Assembly (NCBI RefSeq): GCF_900101595.1
Contig: NZ_FMYY01000012.1
Span: 14,279-78,278 of the forward strand
Direction: 5' to 3'
Length of the DNA stretch: 64,000 nucleotides
DNA from: Paenibacillus sp. cl123
GTDB lineage: Bacteria > Bacillota > Bacilli > Paenibacillales > NBRC-103111
The position numbers and the translations under genes are program-made. Below are positions 8,757 to 20,494 of this stretch, piece by piece (the first letter of the stretch is position 1; each line of letters starts with the position of its first letter). Below the pieces are notes generated by a model. That model saw nothing but the letters and a program-made list of their open reading frames with translations. It did not search any database and was not told where the DNA came from.

Positions 8757-8836
8757 TGTACAATGTTCAGAGCGCCCTCGGCGTCAGCAAAACGGAATAT
8801 GTACAGATGATTTTACAATAATCTTGCGTATGTACA
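8757..8836. promoter_or_regulatory. Three TGTACA elements in the importer promoter region
   Basis: The palindromic hexamer TGTACA occurs at 8757-8762, 8800-8805 and 8831-8836, all upstream of the ABC permease at 8915. They could be contact sites for the AraC-type regulator encoded just upstream. No clean promoter was identified and chance occurrence is possible. Confidence 0.3.
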
Positions 8837-8914
8837 GTACCGTTTCTGCCGTTTCTCCCCTATTGTTAGACCTATCAGACCGCAGCAAGCGTATCGGACA
8901 GGAGGAACCAAACC

Positions 8915-9850
8915 ATGCAAAATAAACAAAAATCATTTGCAGGGAGAGAGCTGCATCATTTCTGGAAAAATCGGGAGCTTTTCCTATTATCCTTGCCGGG
9001 AATCGTGTACAAGCTGATTTTTGCTTACCTTCCTATGATCGGTTTAATCATTGCCTTTAAGAAGTACAGGTATGACAAAGGGATATTCGGAAGCGACTGG
9101 GTAGGGCTGGACAACTTCAAGTACCTATTCACCGGAGACGCCGCCTGGCGGATCACCCGCAATACGATCCTGTACAATGCGAGCTACATGCTGCTCACGA
9201 CCATGATCGCCATTCTGTTTGCCGTTTTACTTAACGAAATCCGGGCCAGATGGACGAAGGTTTATCAGACGTCGCTGTTTTTGCCCCATTTCCTCTCGTG
9301 GGTGCTGGTCGGATATATCGCGTATGCGTTCCTGAATCATTCCGAGGGCTTTCTTAACGAGCTGCTCGTTTCGTTCGGGATGGACCCGGTAAGCTGGTAT
9401 CAGAAGGCGGACGCCTGGCCGTTTATTCTCGTGATCTTTCATATTTGGAAAGCGGTTGGCTTCTCCACGCTGATTTATTTTGCAGGGATCATGGGCATTA
9501 ACAGCGATTATTACGAAGCGGCTAAGATCGATGGCGCTACCCGAATGCAGATGGCCACGCGCATTACGATTCCGCTGCTGGCGCCGCTCGTCATCATCAT
9601 GCTGATCCTGTCCATCGGAGGCATGTTCCGCGGAGATTTTGGTCTGCATTATTTCATTCCCAATAATTCCGGTTTCATCTATGGGACTACCGATGTCATC
9701 GACACCTACGTCTACCGTTCTCTTCGCGAGCTGGGCGATGTGGGAATGTCTGCTGCTACCGGATTTTATCAGTCGGTTGTCGGTTTGGTGCTGGTGCTTA
9801 CGGCCAACGGCATTGTCAAAAAGATCAATCCAGATCACTCGCTATGGTAA
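8915..9850 (+). CDS. Carbohydrate ABC transporter permease (LplB type)
   Basis: The 311-residue inner-membrane protein starts at ATG 8915 behind ACAGGAGGAACC. It has six predicted membrane segments and the binding-protein-dependent permease EAA loop (YYEAAKIDGATRMQMATRITIPLL), which contacts the ATPase. The N-terminal FLLSLPGIVYKLIFAYLPMIGLIIAFKKY is typical of the LplB family of complex-carbohydrate importers. It is first in a permease-permease-binding protein operon. No ATPase gene is present, so an MsmX-like shared ATPase encoded elsewhere is expected (inference from this family in Bacillus). Confidence 0.93.
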   Translation: MQNKQKSFAGRELHHFWKNRELFLLSLPGIVYKLIFAYLPMIGLIIAFKKYRYDKGIFGSDWVGLDNFKYLFTGDAAWRITRNTILYNASYMLLTTMIAILFAVLLNEIRARWTKVYQTSLFLPHFLSWVLVGYIAYAFLNHSEGFLNELLVSFGMDPVSWYQKADAWPFILVIFHIWKAVGFSTLIYFAGIMGINSDYYEAAKIDGATRMQMATRITIPLLAPLVIIMLILSIGGMFRGDFGLHYFIPNNSGFIYGTTDVIDTYVYRSLRELGDVGMSAATGFYQSVVGLVLVLTANGIVKKINPDHSLW

Positions 9851-9866
9851 GGAGGCAGCGTATCGT

Positions 9867-10751
9867 ATGAAAGAAAAATTTGAACTGCATCAAGGCATTA
9901 TCCATCTGGTGTTTGCGATCATTTCCATTCTGATGGTGCTGCCCTTCGTTCTGGTCGTTATCATTTCGCTGACGAGCGAGAGCAGCATTCTCAAGAACGG
10001 CTATTCCTTTATCCCGGAGATATGGAGTCTTGATGCGTACAGCTACATTCTTCAGACACCGGAAATCATGCTGCGGGCCTACGGGATTACGGTTTTAATC
10101 ACGGTGGTCGGCACCTTGTGCGGGCTGCTCGTAACAGCGATGACCGCTTATGTCATCTCCAGAAGGGACTATCGATACAACCGGAGCACCACCTTCTATG
10201 TTTTCTTCACCATGCTTTTCAGCGGAGGTCTTGTACCGACCTACATTCTCATGACGCAGTACCTGCATCTGAAGGATTCGCTGCTGGCCTTGGTTCTTCC
10301 GGCGCTGCTGTCTCCGTTTAACATCATGGTCATGAAAGGGTTCATGTCCAAGATTCCGCTGGAAATCATCGAATCCGCCAAAATCGACGGCGCGCGGGAA
10401 TTCCGGATTTTCTTCACGGTGATTCTCCCGCTGTCCAAACCGGCCCTCGCTACAATGGGGCTCTTAATATCCTTCGGCTATTGGAACGAATGGTTCAATG
10501 CGATGCTATACATCGACAATCAGAAGCTCGTTCCGCTTCAGCTCCTGCTGGTGCGGATCTTGAACAGCATGGAGTTCTTGACGAGCAACGCGGAGTTCTC
10601 CAGTCAGATGGGGATCAACCTTGCGGAATTCCCGAATAACTCCGCCCGGATGGCGATTGCGGTTCTGGCCGGTGGGCCGATGCTGGTTATCTTTCCGTTC
10701 TTCCAACGATTTTTTGTAAAAGGCTTAACGGTTGGTTCCCTTAAGGGTTAA
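9867..10751 (+). CDS. Carbohydrate ABC transporter permease (YtcP type)
   Basis: The 294-residue protein starts at ATG 9867 (MKEKFELHQGIIHLVF) behind AAGGAGGCAGC, 16 bp after the preceding permease. It has about six membrane segments and an EAA motif IIESAKIDGAREFRIFFTVILP. The C-terminus FVKGLTVGSLKG is a signature of YtcP-like permeases, which pair with LplB-like partners. Together they form the membrane channel for the lipoprotein encoded next. Confidence 0.93.
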   Translation: MKEKFELHQGIIHLVFAIISILMVLPFVLVVIISLTSESSILKNGYSFIPEIWSLDAYSYILQTPEIMLRAYGITVLITVVGTLCGLLVTAMTAYVISRRDYRYNRSTTFYVFFTMLFSGGLVPTYILMTQYLHLKDSLLALVLPALLSPFNIMVMKGFMSKIPLEIIESAKIDGAREFRIFFTVILPLSKPALATMGLLISFGYWNEWFNAMLYIDNQKLVPLQLLLVRILNSMEFLTSNAEFSSQMGINLAEFPNNSARMAIAVLAGGPMLVIFPFFQRFFVKGLTVGSLKG

Positions 10752-10781
10752 CATATAAGAAGAATACAGGAGGTCATGTAC

Positions 10782-12305
10782 ATGAAAAAATGGATGAAGG
10801 TATCGATGGCGATGTCACTGGCCGCCACCTTATTGGCGGCGTGCGGGAATGGCAATGATGGATCAAGCGCTGAGGGAAGCGGTTCGCCTGCTGGCGGCGA
10901 CTCGCCGGCGCCGGGCGCGGAGGCGAAGCTGTCCCCGGTCGAGCTGACGTGGTATTACCCTCTGTCCCAGTTGCAGCCGGATCAAGGGACCGTACAGGAA
11001 GCAGTCAACAAGATCACCAAGGAAAAGCTGAATGCGACCGTTAAGCTGATGCCGGTGCCGCTCGGCGACTATGTTCAGAAGATGAACACCATTTTGGCGG
11101 CCGGCGAGAAGTTCGATATTCTTTGGAACGGGTATTTGCTCAAGCCGGAGGAGCTGGTTCGTAAAGGCGCTATCCAGCCGCTCGACGATCTCCTGACCAA
11201 ATATGCGCCGAATCTGAAGAAGGACGTTCCTCAGGTCATGTGGGACGGGCTGACGGTAGACGACAAAATTTACGGCATCCCCAATCAGCAAATTAACGGG
11301 AATCGTCTTGGTTTTATCGTGCAGAAGCGTTTTATCGACAAGTATAAGCTGGATGTCAACTCCATCAAGACGATTACCAATATCGAGCCGTTCCTGGAGC
11401 AGATCAAGAAGAACGAGACCGACATCATTCCGTTCGGCAGCACGTTTTCCAGCGCGGTTACCGGCTTGAATGCCGATAAGTTCTGGGTCGTACCGGGGCT
11501 CGACGATCATTTCTATATCAAGAAGGGGGATTCGACCTACAAGCTCTATCGCTACCCGGAGGAGGACCTCGACAATTTCCGCCTTGCGAGCAAGTGGTAC
11601 AAAGCAGGTTACATCTTTAAAGATGCGGCAACAGCCAAGATGGCGGATTACGAGAGCAAGGGACAAATAGCGGTTATCTTCAACAACGTTCTGAAGCCGG
11701 GCGTCGAGGCGGAAGCAAAGGCGAAGTACGGCGGCAATGACGTGGTCGTGATTCCGGTAACGGACTGGTTCTCCAACGGCTATTCCGCCACCACGAATCA
11801 GTCGATCAGCCGGACGTCTCCTAACCCGGAACGTGCTATGATGCTGCTTGACCTGGTCAACACCGACAAGTCGCTCTACAACCTGCTGAGCAACGGGATC
11901 GAAGGCGTCCATTATGACAAGGTGTCCGACAATGTCGTCAAGGCGAAGGCGGATTCCCGCTATAAACCGAATATGGACTGGATCTTCGGCAGCGTGTTTA
12001 ATTCGTACCTGAAGGAAGGCCAGCCGGCAGACGTTTGGGAGCAAACGAAGAAAGTCAACGCCACCTCGAACGTAAACCCGGTAGGCGCGTTCAAATTCAA
12101 CTCGGACCCGGTCAGCACGGAAATCGCCAACTTGAATGCGGTATGGGGCGAGTACAAGAAGGGCCTGACGACAGGAACCCTGGATTTTGACGCCACTTGG
12201 CCAACCTTAAACGATCGTTTGAAGAAAGCCGGCGAGGAGAAGTACGTAGCAGAGGTTACCAAGCAGTTCAATGAGTTCCTGAAGAAAAAAGGACTCGTGA
12301 AGTAA
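10782..12305 (+). CDS. Extracellular solute-binding lipoprotein of a carbohydrate ABC importer
   Basis: The 507-residue protein is taken from ATG 10782 (MKKWMKVSMAMSL), 8 nt after CAGGAGG; the in-frame ATG at 10776 is too close to that site. A lipoprotein signal ends at LLAACGNG, so it should be anchored by a lipidated cysteine on the outer face of the membrane. A Ser/Gly/Pro-rich linker and a family 1 / LipO-type binding fold follow. It presents its ligand to the two upstream permeases. The ligand cannot be read from sequence; the beta-helix protein downstream suggests a plant cell wall oligosaccharide. Confidence 0.92.
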   Translation: MKKWMKVSMAMSLAATLLAACGNGNDGSSAEGSGSPAGGDSPAPGAEAKLSPVELTWYYPLSQLQPDQGTVQEAVNKITKEKLNATVKLMPVPLGDYVQKMNTILAAGEKFDILWNGYLLKPEELVRKGAIQPLDDLLTKYAPNLKKDVPQVMWDGLTVDDKIYGIPNQQINGNRLGFIVQKRFIDKYKLDVNSIKTITNIEPFLEQIKKNETDIIPFGSTFSSAVTGLNADKFWVVPGLDDHFYIKKGDSTYKLYRYPEEDLDNFRLASKWYKAGYIFKDAATAKMADYESKGQIAVIFNNVLKPGVEAEAKAKYGGNDVVVIPVTDWFSNGYSATTNQSISRTSPNPERAMMLLDLVNTDKSLYNLLSNGIEGVHYDKVSDNVVKAKADSRYKPNMDWIFGSVFNSYLKEGQPADVWEQTKKVNATSNVNPVGAFKFNSDPVSTEIANLNAVWGEYKKGLTTGTLDFDATWPTLNDRLKKAGEEKYVAEVTKQFNEFLKKKGLVK

Positions 12306-12321
12306 GCAAGGAACATACGGG

Positions 12322-12385
12322 GTTAAAAGCGCTGCAGGTTCAGTCATCAAGGGAAAACGGATGGCTGGCCTGCAGCGTTTTCATG
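12322..12385 (+). terminator. Long-loop hairpin after the binding-protein gene
   Basis: AAAAGCGCTGCAGG pairs with CCTGCAGCGTTTT across a loop of about 30 nt, followed by TTTTCAT. It may be a weak terminator or attenuator that reduces read-through into the beta-helix gene. Confidence 0.45.
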
Positions 12386-12414
12386 CCAATATTGAAATGG
12401 AGGGATTTAAGAGC

Positions 12415-15400
12415 ATGTTGAGAAAGATGGTTATTATCTTTTTGCTTATCTCATTGGTATGGAGCGGCTTCCCGGTTACGGGAGCCCAGGCGGAGGAGGC
12501 CCCGGCTTCCGGGGCTGTCTTCTATGTGTCGAACAATGGAAGCGATACCAATCCCGGCACGTTGGAATCCCCTTTTCAAACACTGGAAAAAGCCAGGGAT
12601 GCCGTTAGGCAGCTGAAGCAAGGCTCCGGCCTGCCGGACGGGGGCGTCACTGTCTATGTCAGGGGCGGAGTATACAGCCGCTCGTCCAGCTTCATCCTGG
12701 AGGAGCAGGATTCGGGAACGGCAGATAAGCCGATCACCTACAAGGCATATCCCGGCGAAAGCGTACGGTTGGACGGCGGACTGGAGCTGGAAAAAAACTG
12801 GTTCACCCCGGTAACGGATACGGCGGTTCTGAACCGGATTATCAGCACGGATGCCCGGACCAAGGTGCTGCAGGCGGATCTGCGCGGACACGGCATTACC
12901 GATTACGGTGTGCTTAGCCGCCACGGCTATTACCTGGCCAATGATGTCAGCGAGGTTCCGCCGATGGAGCTGTACATCGACGGCCAGGGCATGACGCTGG
13001 CCCGCTGGCCCAACAGCGGAACCGTTCAGATGGGCAAAATTCTGGATAAGGGCCCGGACCGCAAGTCTCCCGACCTGCAGACCCGAGGCGGCACATTTGT
13101 CTATAACTATCAACGCCCAGATCTTTGGACCCAAGCGGATGACATTTGGCTGGACGGTATTTTCGGATACAGCTGGGAGTGGTCCTACAACAAGATCGCA
13201 TCCATCGATACGGCCAACAAAACGATTACGCTGGCCTACGGAGAGATGAGCGGCTTGTTCACCAATTGGTATCCGGACTTCCACTTCGCCCAGAACCTGC
13301 TGGAGGAGCTGGATATGCCGGGAGAATACTACATCGACCGGAGCAAGGGCGTGCTCTACTTCATGCCTACAGCGGCCTTTGAAGAGGAGAATCCCGAGAT
13401 TACCGTCTCCATGCTGAAGACTCCGATGATCAACACCGTCAATGTCTCCCATGTCACCTTTGAGGATCTTATTCTCGAGAACGGACGGGATTCAGCCGTG
13501 GTCATCATGGGCGGCGATCATGTGCAGATTGTGAATTGCGAGATCCGCAACTTCTCCAACGGAGGCGTACGGATCAATGCCCCGAGCCGGTGGCTGTACA
13601 ACGACTTCGCCAAGGCGGACGGGGTGAACCATACCGTCATAAACTCCCATATCCATCATATCGGGGGCACAGCCGTCATTCTCAATGGCGGAGATAAGCT
13701 GACGCTTAAACCCGGCAACAATGCGGTGGTGAACAGCCACATTCATGATTTCGCTTACTATCACAAGGCTTATAACCCAGCCGTGATTCTAACGGGAGCG
13801 GGGAACCGGGTCACACACAGCGAGATCCATGACGCCCCTCATCCCGGCCTCCTGATTTTCGGCAACGATCATCTGGTGGAATACAACAACATCTATGATG
13901 TCTGCAAAACGTTCTCGGATCTCGGCGCCATCTATATGAACCTGGGGGCTTCTCCGCAGGAGCGGGGCTCGGTCATCCGCAGGAACTACTTCCATCACAT
14001 CGGAGAAGGTAAAGCCGGCGTGCAAGGGGTTTATCCCGACAACTTCACCATGGGAATTACAATTGAAGAGAATATTTTCTACAAGATGGGCAACTCGGCG
14101 GTTCTGAACAACGGCGGCTCCCATATCGGCACCCGCAATAACCTGTTCATTGACGCCAAGGTTCCTTACGAATTTGCAGACTTGTACCTGGGGGACGGTC
14201 CGGATCAGCAGATCTCCAAGAACTACATGGGCCCTTGGCATGCCTTATTCGAGAAATACAACAACTTCGAGGGGATGCCGCATTTGGTGAAATACCCGGA
14301 GCTTGCCAACTTCTTCACGGAAAACCGCTATTATCCGGATACTAACACGTTCCAGAACAATGTAGTATACAACCCGACGAAGACGAGAAGTACCGGGACG
14401 AATGCGCAAGGGGTGCTTGATCCCCGCAATCTGATGCAGTATGCGAACAACTGGGTGACGAACCGGGATCCGGGCTTCGTGAACCTGGCGGGCGGCGATC
14501 TGAATCTGAAGCCGGATGCGGAGGTGTTCCAGCAAATTCCGGGATTCCCGAACATTCCGTTCAGTGAGATGGGAACTACCGGGAAGGTCGGGCCTTATCT
14601 GGCGCCGGACTTGATCCCTGCGCGGGCCGTCAAGCTCTATGAGGACGCGATGACGATCGGAATCGGGAAAACGGCTTCCTTGAATGCGGCCGTTCTTCCT
14701 TGGAACGCGACCAACCCGGCCATTCAGTATACGTCCAGCAACCCCGATGTGGTGAAGGTGGATGCGAATGGCGTGCTGAAAGGGGTAAATTTGGGGAATG
14801 CGGTTGTGACGGCGATCTCATCCGACAACCCGCTGCTGAAGGACGAGGTTCAGGTCACGGTTGAAGTCGGCGATGGGATCATGGAGTATACAGATTTCGA
14901 GAACGGACGGAACGGCTGGCCGACCGATCCGAACCGGAGCATCGTGGAAATGAGCGACGGCAACCATATGTATAAGCTGCTCATGGGCGCCACTACGCTG
15001 AATGAGAACGATTTCAGCAATTACGAGCTGACCTTTAAGCTGAAGACCCCGGCGGTCATACCGGAAATTGCGACATTCTATGTCTTTGATCGGCAGAACA
15101 AGACTGGCAGTGGGGGCCGGATCGGTTATCGGAAGATCGCGGACGGTACTTCCTCCTGGATTCTCTATAACGGAGCATGGGCTACCGTTAAGGAGAATAA
15201 GCTTAGCGCTGCGGACCTGCAGCCGGACACTGTATACAACTTCAAGATCATCGTCAAGGGATCGGACATCAGCGTCTATGTTGACGACAAGCTCAAGCTG
15301 AAGGCATCCGATCAGACGCATAATCTTTCCGGCCAAGTCGGATTTTACGCCGGCGGCTTCAGCAGCCTCCTATTTGATGATATCAAGTTCTCAGTTCCCG

Positions 15401-18153
15401 GTAAGGACGTTACCGGATTGATGCTGGATAAGAGCAGCTACAACATGGTGGTAGGAGAGAAGCTGCCCCTCACGGTCCAATACGACCCGTCGGACACTTC
15501 CGACCGTGCAGTCGTCTGGCAATCCTCCGACTCGGAGATTGCCTCCATCGATGGCAATGGCGTGGTAACCGCCGTAGCCAATGGGGAGACCGAGGTGACC
15601 GTCACCTCACTGGTCAACCCGAACGCTACCGCTAAAGCCAAGATTTTCGTATCGGACATTTGGCTCTCTACGGATTTTGACTCGGGTGCTAACGGATGGC
15701 CGGTGGACCCGAACCGCAGCATCGTGACGGTGAACGGCAACAAGAAGTATAGGATTGTAAAAGGCGCCAATGCCCTTCATCCGAAGACGTTCGAAAACTA
15801 CGATCTGACCTTTAAGCTGAAAACGCCGGCTGTGATCCCGGATCTGGGGACGCTCTATGTGTACGACCGTCAGGCAGGCGGCAAATCGGGCATTATCGGA
15901 TATAAGAAATTTGCGGACGGCACCTCCAAATGGCTGCTGTATAACAAGGATTTTGTGGAGTTAAAAGCGAACAACCTGCCGAGTGAGGATCTGAAGCCGG
16001 ATACGGAATATCAGATTCGAATCATCGCAGAAGGCACCAATGTCCGTGTGTACCTGAACGGAGAACTAAGGCTGGAGGCCTCTAATCCCACCGCCAATCT
16101 ATCGGGAACGATCGGCTTCTACGTGGGCGGGTTCAGCGAGTTATGGTTCGATGATGTGGTTGTCAGGACGGTCAAAGTACCTGCAACGGCCATTCACGCC
16201 GATCCGCAAAGCCTCACACTTGAACCGGGCGCGAGCAGACAAATTGAAGCGACGGTCGTTCCGTCGGACGCGACAAACCGCAGGATCCGCTGGAGCACCA
16301 GCAATGCGGCTGTTGCAACGGTTACGGATACCGGGCTCGTCACCGCTGTTGCCCCGGGTACGGCGCTAATCATGGCCGTTTCCCAGGATGATGAAACGGT
16401 GAAAGCGGAGATTCCGGTTTCGGTTATAGCGCCGGAGTACCCCATTTTCAACCTGGATGAGCATCTGAACGACCGGGAGCACTGGACGGTGTCGGAATCG
16501 GTGAGTTTCGGCAACGGGACGGTCAAGATGAAGAGCAGCGGCGTATACGGCTATGGCGGGGCGAAATTCGGCAGCGGATTGATCCGGTTTAAAGCCAAGA
16601 TCGACGAATATGGACCTGCAAGCGGGTGGTACGGTTTTGCGGTACGCTCCGAACGGACCGGCGATCCCGCCTGGGTGGGATCCAATACAGGCTACCTGGT
16701 GGTCATCAAGGAAAATCAGATCGAGCTGCAATCCTGGAAGCCGGGGCAGAAGATGCTGGAAATGCTGCCGAATACCGCTCTGCTGCCAAATGGGGAATAT
16801 GATATCGAAATCGGTGCGATTCAGACCCCGGCAGGCGTGCGTTTTATTATGAACGTGGATGGGAAGCCGGTGCTGAACTATCTGGACAACGACGGAAACA
16901 CCCGGATTGCTGCAGAAGGGTATTTCAATGTCTACAGCTATAATAACGGAGACAACTTTATAGAACTGAAGCCCGTGCAGGGACAGGGGGTTGTTCTCGA
17001 GTCGGTCCGTCTGGATGCGGAGCAGATCAGATTGGCCGTAGGCGAAAGCCGACTCATGGTGACCCAGGCTGTCTACTCCAATCAATCCGTCACCCAGGTG
17101 ACTTACGGGGTTGTGTATGCGACGGATCATCCGGAAATCGCCGTGGTGAATGAAGCGGGACTCTTGACCGCCGTATCGTCAGGCACCGCCAAACTGACGG
17201 CGGAATACCAGGGCAAGCGGGCTGAGGCGATTGTAACTGTCACACAAGGCCAGGAGCCCGGTGATACGGCGCCTCCCGCCTGGACTGGCGGAAGAATGGC
17301 CGTAACGAACAAAGACACAACTTCGGTGACGCTGACCTGGTCCGGCGCATCCGACAATACAGGTGTGACGGGCTACAAGATTTATAAGGATGGCCAAGAG
17401 ACTGCGACGGTGGCCGCAACGACATATACCGTGGCCGGATTGACGCCGGATACGGCCTATACCTTCCAGGTGCAAGCGGGTGATGCAGCAGGCAACTGGA
17501 GTGCGGACGGTCCGGCCATCACGGTTAGAACATTCAAGGTGGCGTCTCCTGTATCGGCCTCCGGAACACTTACAGGCTTGCCGACTGTACAGGAAGGCAA
17601 GGGGTATGAGCTCTCCTTCGGCCTGAAGCAGGTGACGGGCGAAATCGTGGGTGAGGATATGACCATTGGGTTCGACCCGGCATTGTTCCAGTTTGTTTCT
17701 GCGAAGTCTCTCTTGCCGAATGTTGCCATTGTCACCCAAAAGGTTAATGCGGACAGCGTCCGTTTGATTCTGGTTGGTACGGGCGGCAGCGGCGGTGCGG
17801 TGACGGCCGACGGAGAGGTGCTGAAGCTGCGGTTTATCGCGAAATCTCCGTCTCCGCAGCAACAGGCGGAGGGCCGATTTACGGTGCAGCAGAATGTCAT
17901 CACCAATATCAAAGGTTTGGAATCGGAAGTCGTTACCGCGCCCCATTCGGTGACGATCCTGGCCACCGAACCTGGCGATTTGAATGGAGACGGCAAGATC
18001 AGCATCGGGGATTTGGGCATTCTGGTCGGCATGTACGGCAAAACCGATGCAGATCCTGAATGGAGTCTGTATGAAGCGGCGGATCTGAATAAAGACGGGG
18101 AAATCAGCTTGATCGATCTGACGATGATCGCCAGGAAAATGATCGGAGAATAA
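12415..18153 (+). CDS. Secreted modular beta-helix protein with cohesin-like domain and C-terminal dockerin
   Basis: The 1912-residue protein starts at ATG 12415 (MLRKMVIIFLLISLVW) with an AATGGAGGG ribosome site and a signal peptide ending near AQA. Domains by approximate residue: right-handed parallel beta-helix of the pectate-lyase-like or glycoside hydrolase kind, opening FYVSNNGSDTNPGTLESPF (30-735); BIG2 (736-818); LamG-like (820-995); BIG2 (996-1080); second LamG-like (1081-1252); BIG2 (1255-1338); third LamG-like (1340-1525); BIG2 (1526-1612); fibronectin III (1618-1707); cohesin-like (1712-1848); type I dockerin with two calcium loops DLNGDGKISIGDL and DLNKDGEISLIDL (1853-1911). The helix domain probably cleaves or binds a polysaccharide, but the catalytic residues were not identified. 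The dockerin should bind a cohesin; a candidate is encoded at 18318. The cohesin-like domain could in turn hold another dockerin protein. Confidence 0.9.
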   Translation: MLRKMVIIFLLISLVWSGFPVTGAQAEEAPASGAVFYVSNNGSDTNPGTLESPFQTLEKARDAVRQLKQGSGLPDGGVTVYVRGGVYSRSSSFILEEQDSGTADKPITYKAYPGESVRLDGGLELEKNWFTPVTDTAVLNRIISTDARTKVLQADLRGHGITDYGVLSRHGYYLANDVSEVPPMELYIDGQGMTLARWPNSGTVQMGKILDKGPDRKSPDLQTRGGTFVYNYQRPDLWTQADDIWLDGIFGYSWEWSYNKIASIDTANKTITLAYGEMSGLFTNWYPDFHFAQNLLEELDMPGEYYIDRSKGVLYFMPTAAFEEENPEITVSMLKTPMINTVNVSHVTFEDLILENGRDSAVVIMGGDHVQIVNCEIRNFSNGGVRINAPSRWLYNDFAKADGVNHTVINSHIHHIGGTAVILNGGDKLTLKPGNNAVVNSHIHDFAYYHKAYNPAVILTGAGNRVTHSEIHDAPHPGLLIFGNDHLVEYNNIYDVCKTFSDLGAIYMNLGASPQERGSVIRRNYFHHIGEGKAGVQGVYPDNFTMGITIEENIFYKMGNSAVLNNGGSHIGTRNNLFIDAKVPYEFADLYLGDGPDQQISKNYMGPWHALFEKYNNFEGMPHLVKYPELANFFTENRYYPDTNTFQNNVVYNPTKTRSTGTNAQGVLDPRNLMQYANNWVTNRDPGFVNLAGGDLNLKPDAEVFQQIPGFPNIPFSEMGTTGKVGPYLAPDLIPARAVKLYEDAMTIGIGKTASLNAAVLPWNATNPAIQYTSSNPDVVKVDANGVLKGVNLGNAVVTAISSDNPLLKDEVQVTVEVGDGIMEYTDFENGRNGWPTDPNRSIVEMSDGNHMYKLLMGATTLNENDFSNYELTFKLKTPAVIPEIATFYVFDRQNKTGSGGRIGYRKIADGTSSWILYNGAWATVKENKLSAADLQPDTVYNFKIIVKGSDISVYVDDKLKLKASDQTHNLSGQVGFYAGGFSSLLFDDIKFSVPGKDVTGLMLDKSSYNMVVGEKLPLTVQYDPSDTSDRAVVWQSSDSEIASIDGNGVVTAVANGETEVTVTSLVNPNATAKAKIFVSDIWLSTDFDSGANGWPVDPNRSIVTVNGNKKYRIVKGANALHPKTFENYDLTFKLKTPAVIPDLGTLYVYDRQAGGKSGIIGYKKFADGTSKWLLYNKDFVELKANNLPSEDLKPDTEYQIRIIAEGTNVRVYLNGELRLEASNPTANLSGTIGFYVGGFSELWFDDVVVRTVKVPATAIHADPQSLTLEPGASRQIEATVVPSDATNRRIRWSTSNAAVATVTDTGLVTAVAPGTALIMAVSQDDETVKAEIPVSVIAPEYPIFNLDEHLNDREHWTVSESVSFGNGTVKMKSSGVYGYGGAKFGSGLIRFKAKIDEYGPASGWYGFAVRSERTGDPAWVGSNTGYLVVIKENQIELQSWKPGQKMLEMLPNTALLPNGEYDIEIGAIQTPAGVRFIMNVDGKPVLNYLDNDGNTRIAAEGYFNVYSYNNGDNFIELKPVQGQGVVLESVRLDAEQIRLAVGESRLMVTQAVYSNQSVTQVTYGVVYATDHPEIAVVNEAGLLTAVSSGTAKLTAEYQGKRAEAIVTVTQGQEPGDTAPPAWTGGRMAVTNKDTTSVTLTWSGASDNTGVTGYKIYKDGQETATVAATTYTVAGLTPDTAYTFQVQAGDAAGNWSADGPAITVRTFKVASPVSASGTLTGLPTVQEGKGYELSFGLKQVTGEIVGEDMTIGFDPALFQFVSAKSLLPNVAIVTQKVNADSVRLILVGTGGSGGAVTADGEVLKLRFIAKSPSPQQQAEGRFTVQQNVITNIKGLESEVVTAPHSVTILATEPGDLNGDGKISIGDLGILVGMYGKTDADPEWSLYEAADLNKDGEISLIDLTMIARKMIGE

Positions 18154-18206
18154 ACAACTCCTATCGGAGAGCTTCGAGGAAGCGGGCTCGTGGAGCATGG
18201 AAATGC

Positions 18207-18246
18207 AAAGCGTGTGAATGAGGCTGTTCATTCACACGCTTTTTCT
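18207..18246 (+). terminator. Rho-independent terminator after the dockerin protein gene
   Basis: A perfect 14-bp stem (AAAGCGTGTGAATG with CATTCACACGCTTT) is followed by TTTTCTT. The cohesin/SLH gene downstream is therefore probably a separate transcript or read-through product. Confidence 0.9.
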
Positions 18247-18317
18247 TACAGAAGCAGAAAGTATAAGCTCCTCCATAGCGAAGCTGCAAACATAACAAAG
18301 AAAGGAAGATGAATTCA

Positions 18318-20129
<1,812 letters not shown>

Positions 20130-20137
20130 AGTTGGGT

Positions 20138-20338
20138 GAACGATTGGTGGTTGAGGCGGATGTGAAGCGCAGCAGGCAACTGGAGGAGAATAACCGGTAG
20201 GCGTATCACGCGCTGCTCGAAACGCTGCTCGAATCCCATCGGCGCAGCTGCTGGCAAGCTTCGGAGGAGGGGATGGAGCTATTGCGCAGCCGGAACATGG
20301 AGCTGGAGGGAGAACTGGAAGGAAGCATGCTTCTCTAG
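20138..20338 (+). pseudogene. Possible short gene remnant with an in-frame stop
   Basis: One frame reads VKRSRQLEENNR, stop, AYHALLETLLESHRRSC, then ELLRSRNMELEGELEGSMLL, stop. The composition is protein-like and helical but is interrupted by TAG at about 20198. I do not recognise the family. The 420-bp gap between the SLH gene and the Zur-regulated GTPase otherwise holds a hairpin near 20359-20400 (GGAGAAGGAGAC with GTCTCCTTCTCC), the promoter at 20457 and the Zur-like box. Confidence 0.25.
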
Positions 20339-20358
20339 GCCGCCGTCCGACCCAGACT

Positions 20359-20402
20359 GCAGGAGAAGGAGACGCCGGTCGGGGGTCTCCTTCTCCTGCT
20401 TC
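20359..20402 (+). terminator. Strong hairpin, possible terminator
   Basis: GGAGAAGGAGAC pairs perfectly with GTCTCCTTCTCC around a short GC-rich loop. The following T-run is weak (TGCTTCCC), so termination is uncertain. Confidence 0.4.
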
Positions 20403-20456
20403 CCTGGCGGGCAAGCGCGCTGTCTGCGGCTGCAGCCCGGCAAACGTTCCGCTTGG

Positions 20457-20485
20457 TTGACAGATCGGAAGAGAGGGAGTAGACT
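20457..20485 (+). promoter_or_regulatory. Promoter of the COG0523 GTPase gene
   Basis: TTGACA (20457-20462) and TAGACT (20480-20485) are separated by 17 bp. The predicted start falls at the edge of the Zur-like box. Confidence 0.7.
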
Positions 20486-20494
20486 GATATTAAA

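Noticed and set aside
8671-8925. Short plus-strand frame after the AraC regulator
   Set aside because: It starts inside a terminator region and overlaps the next gene; no protein signature.
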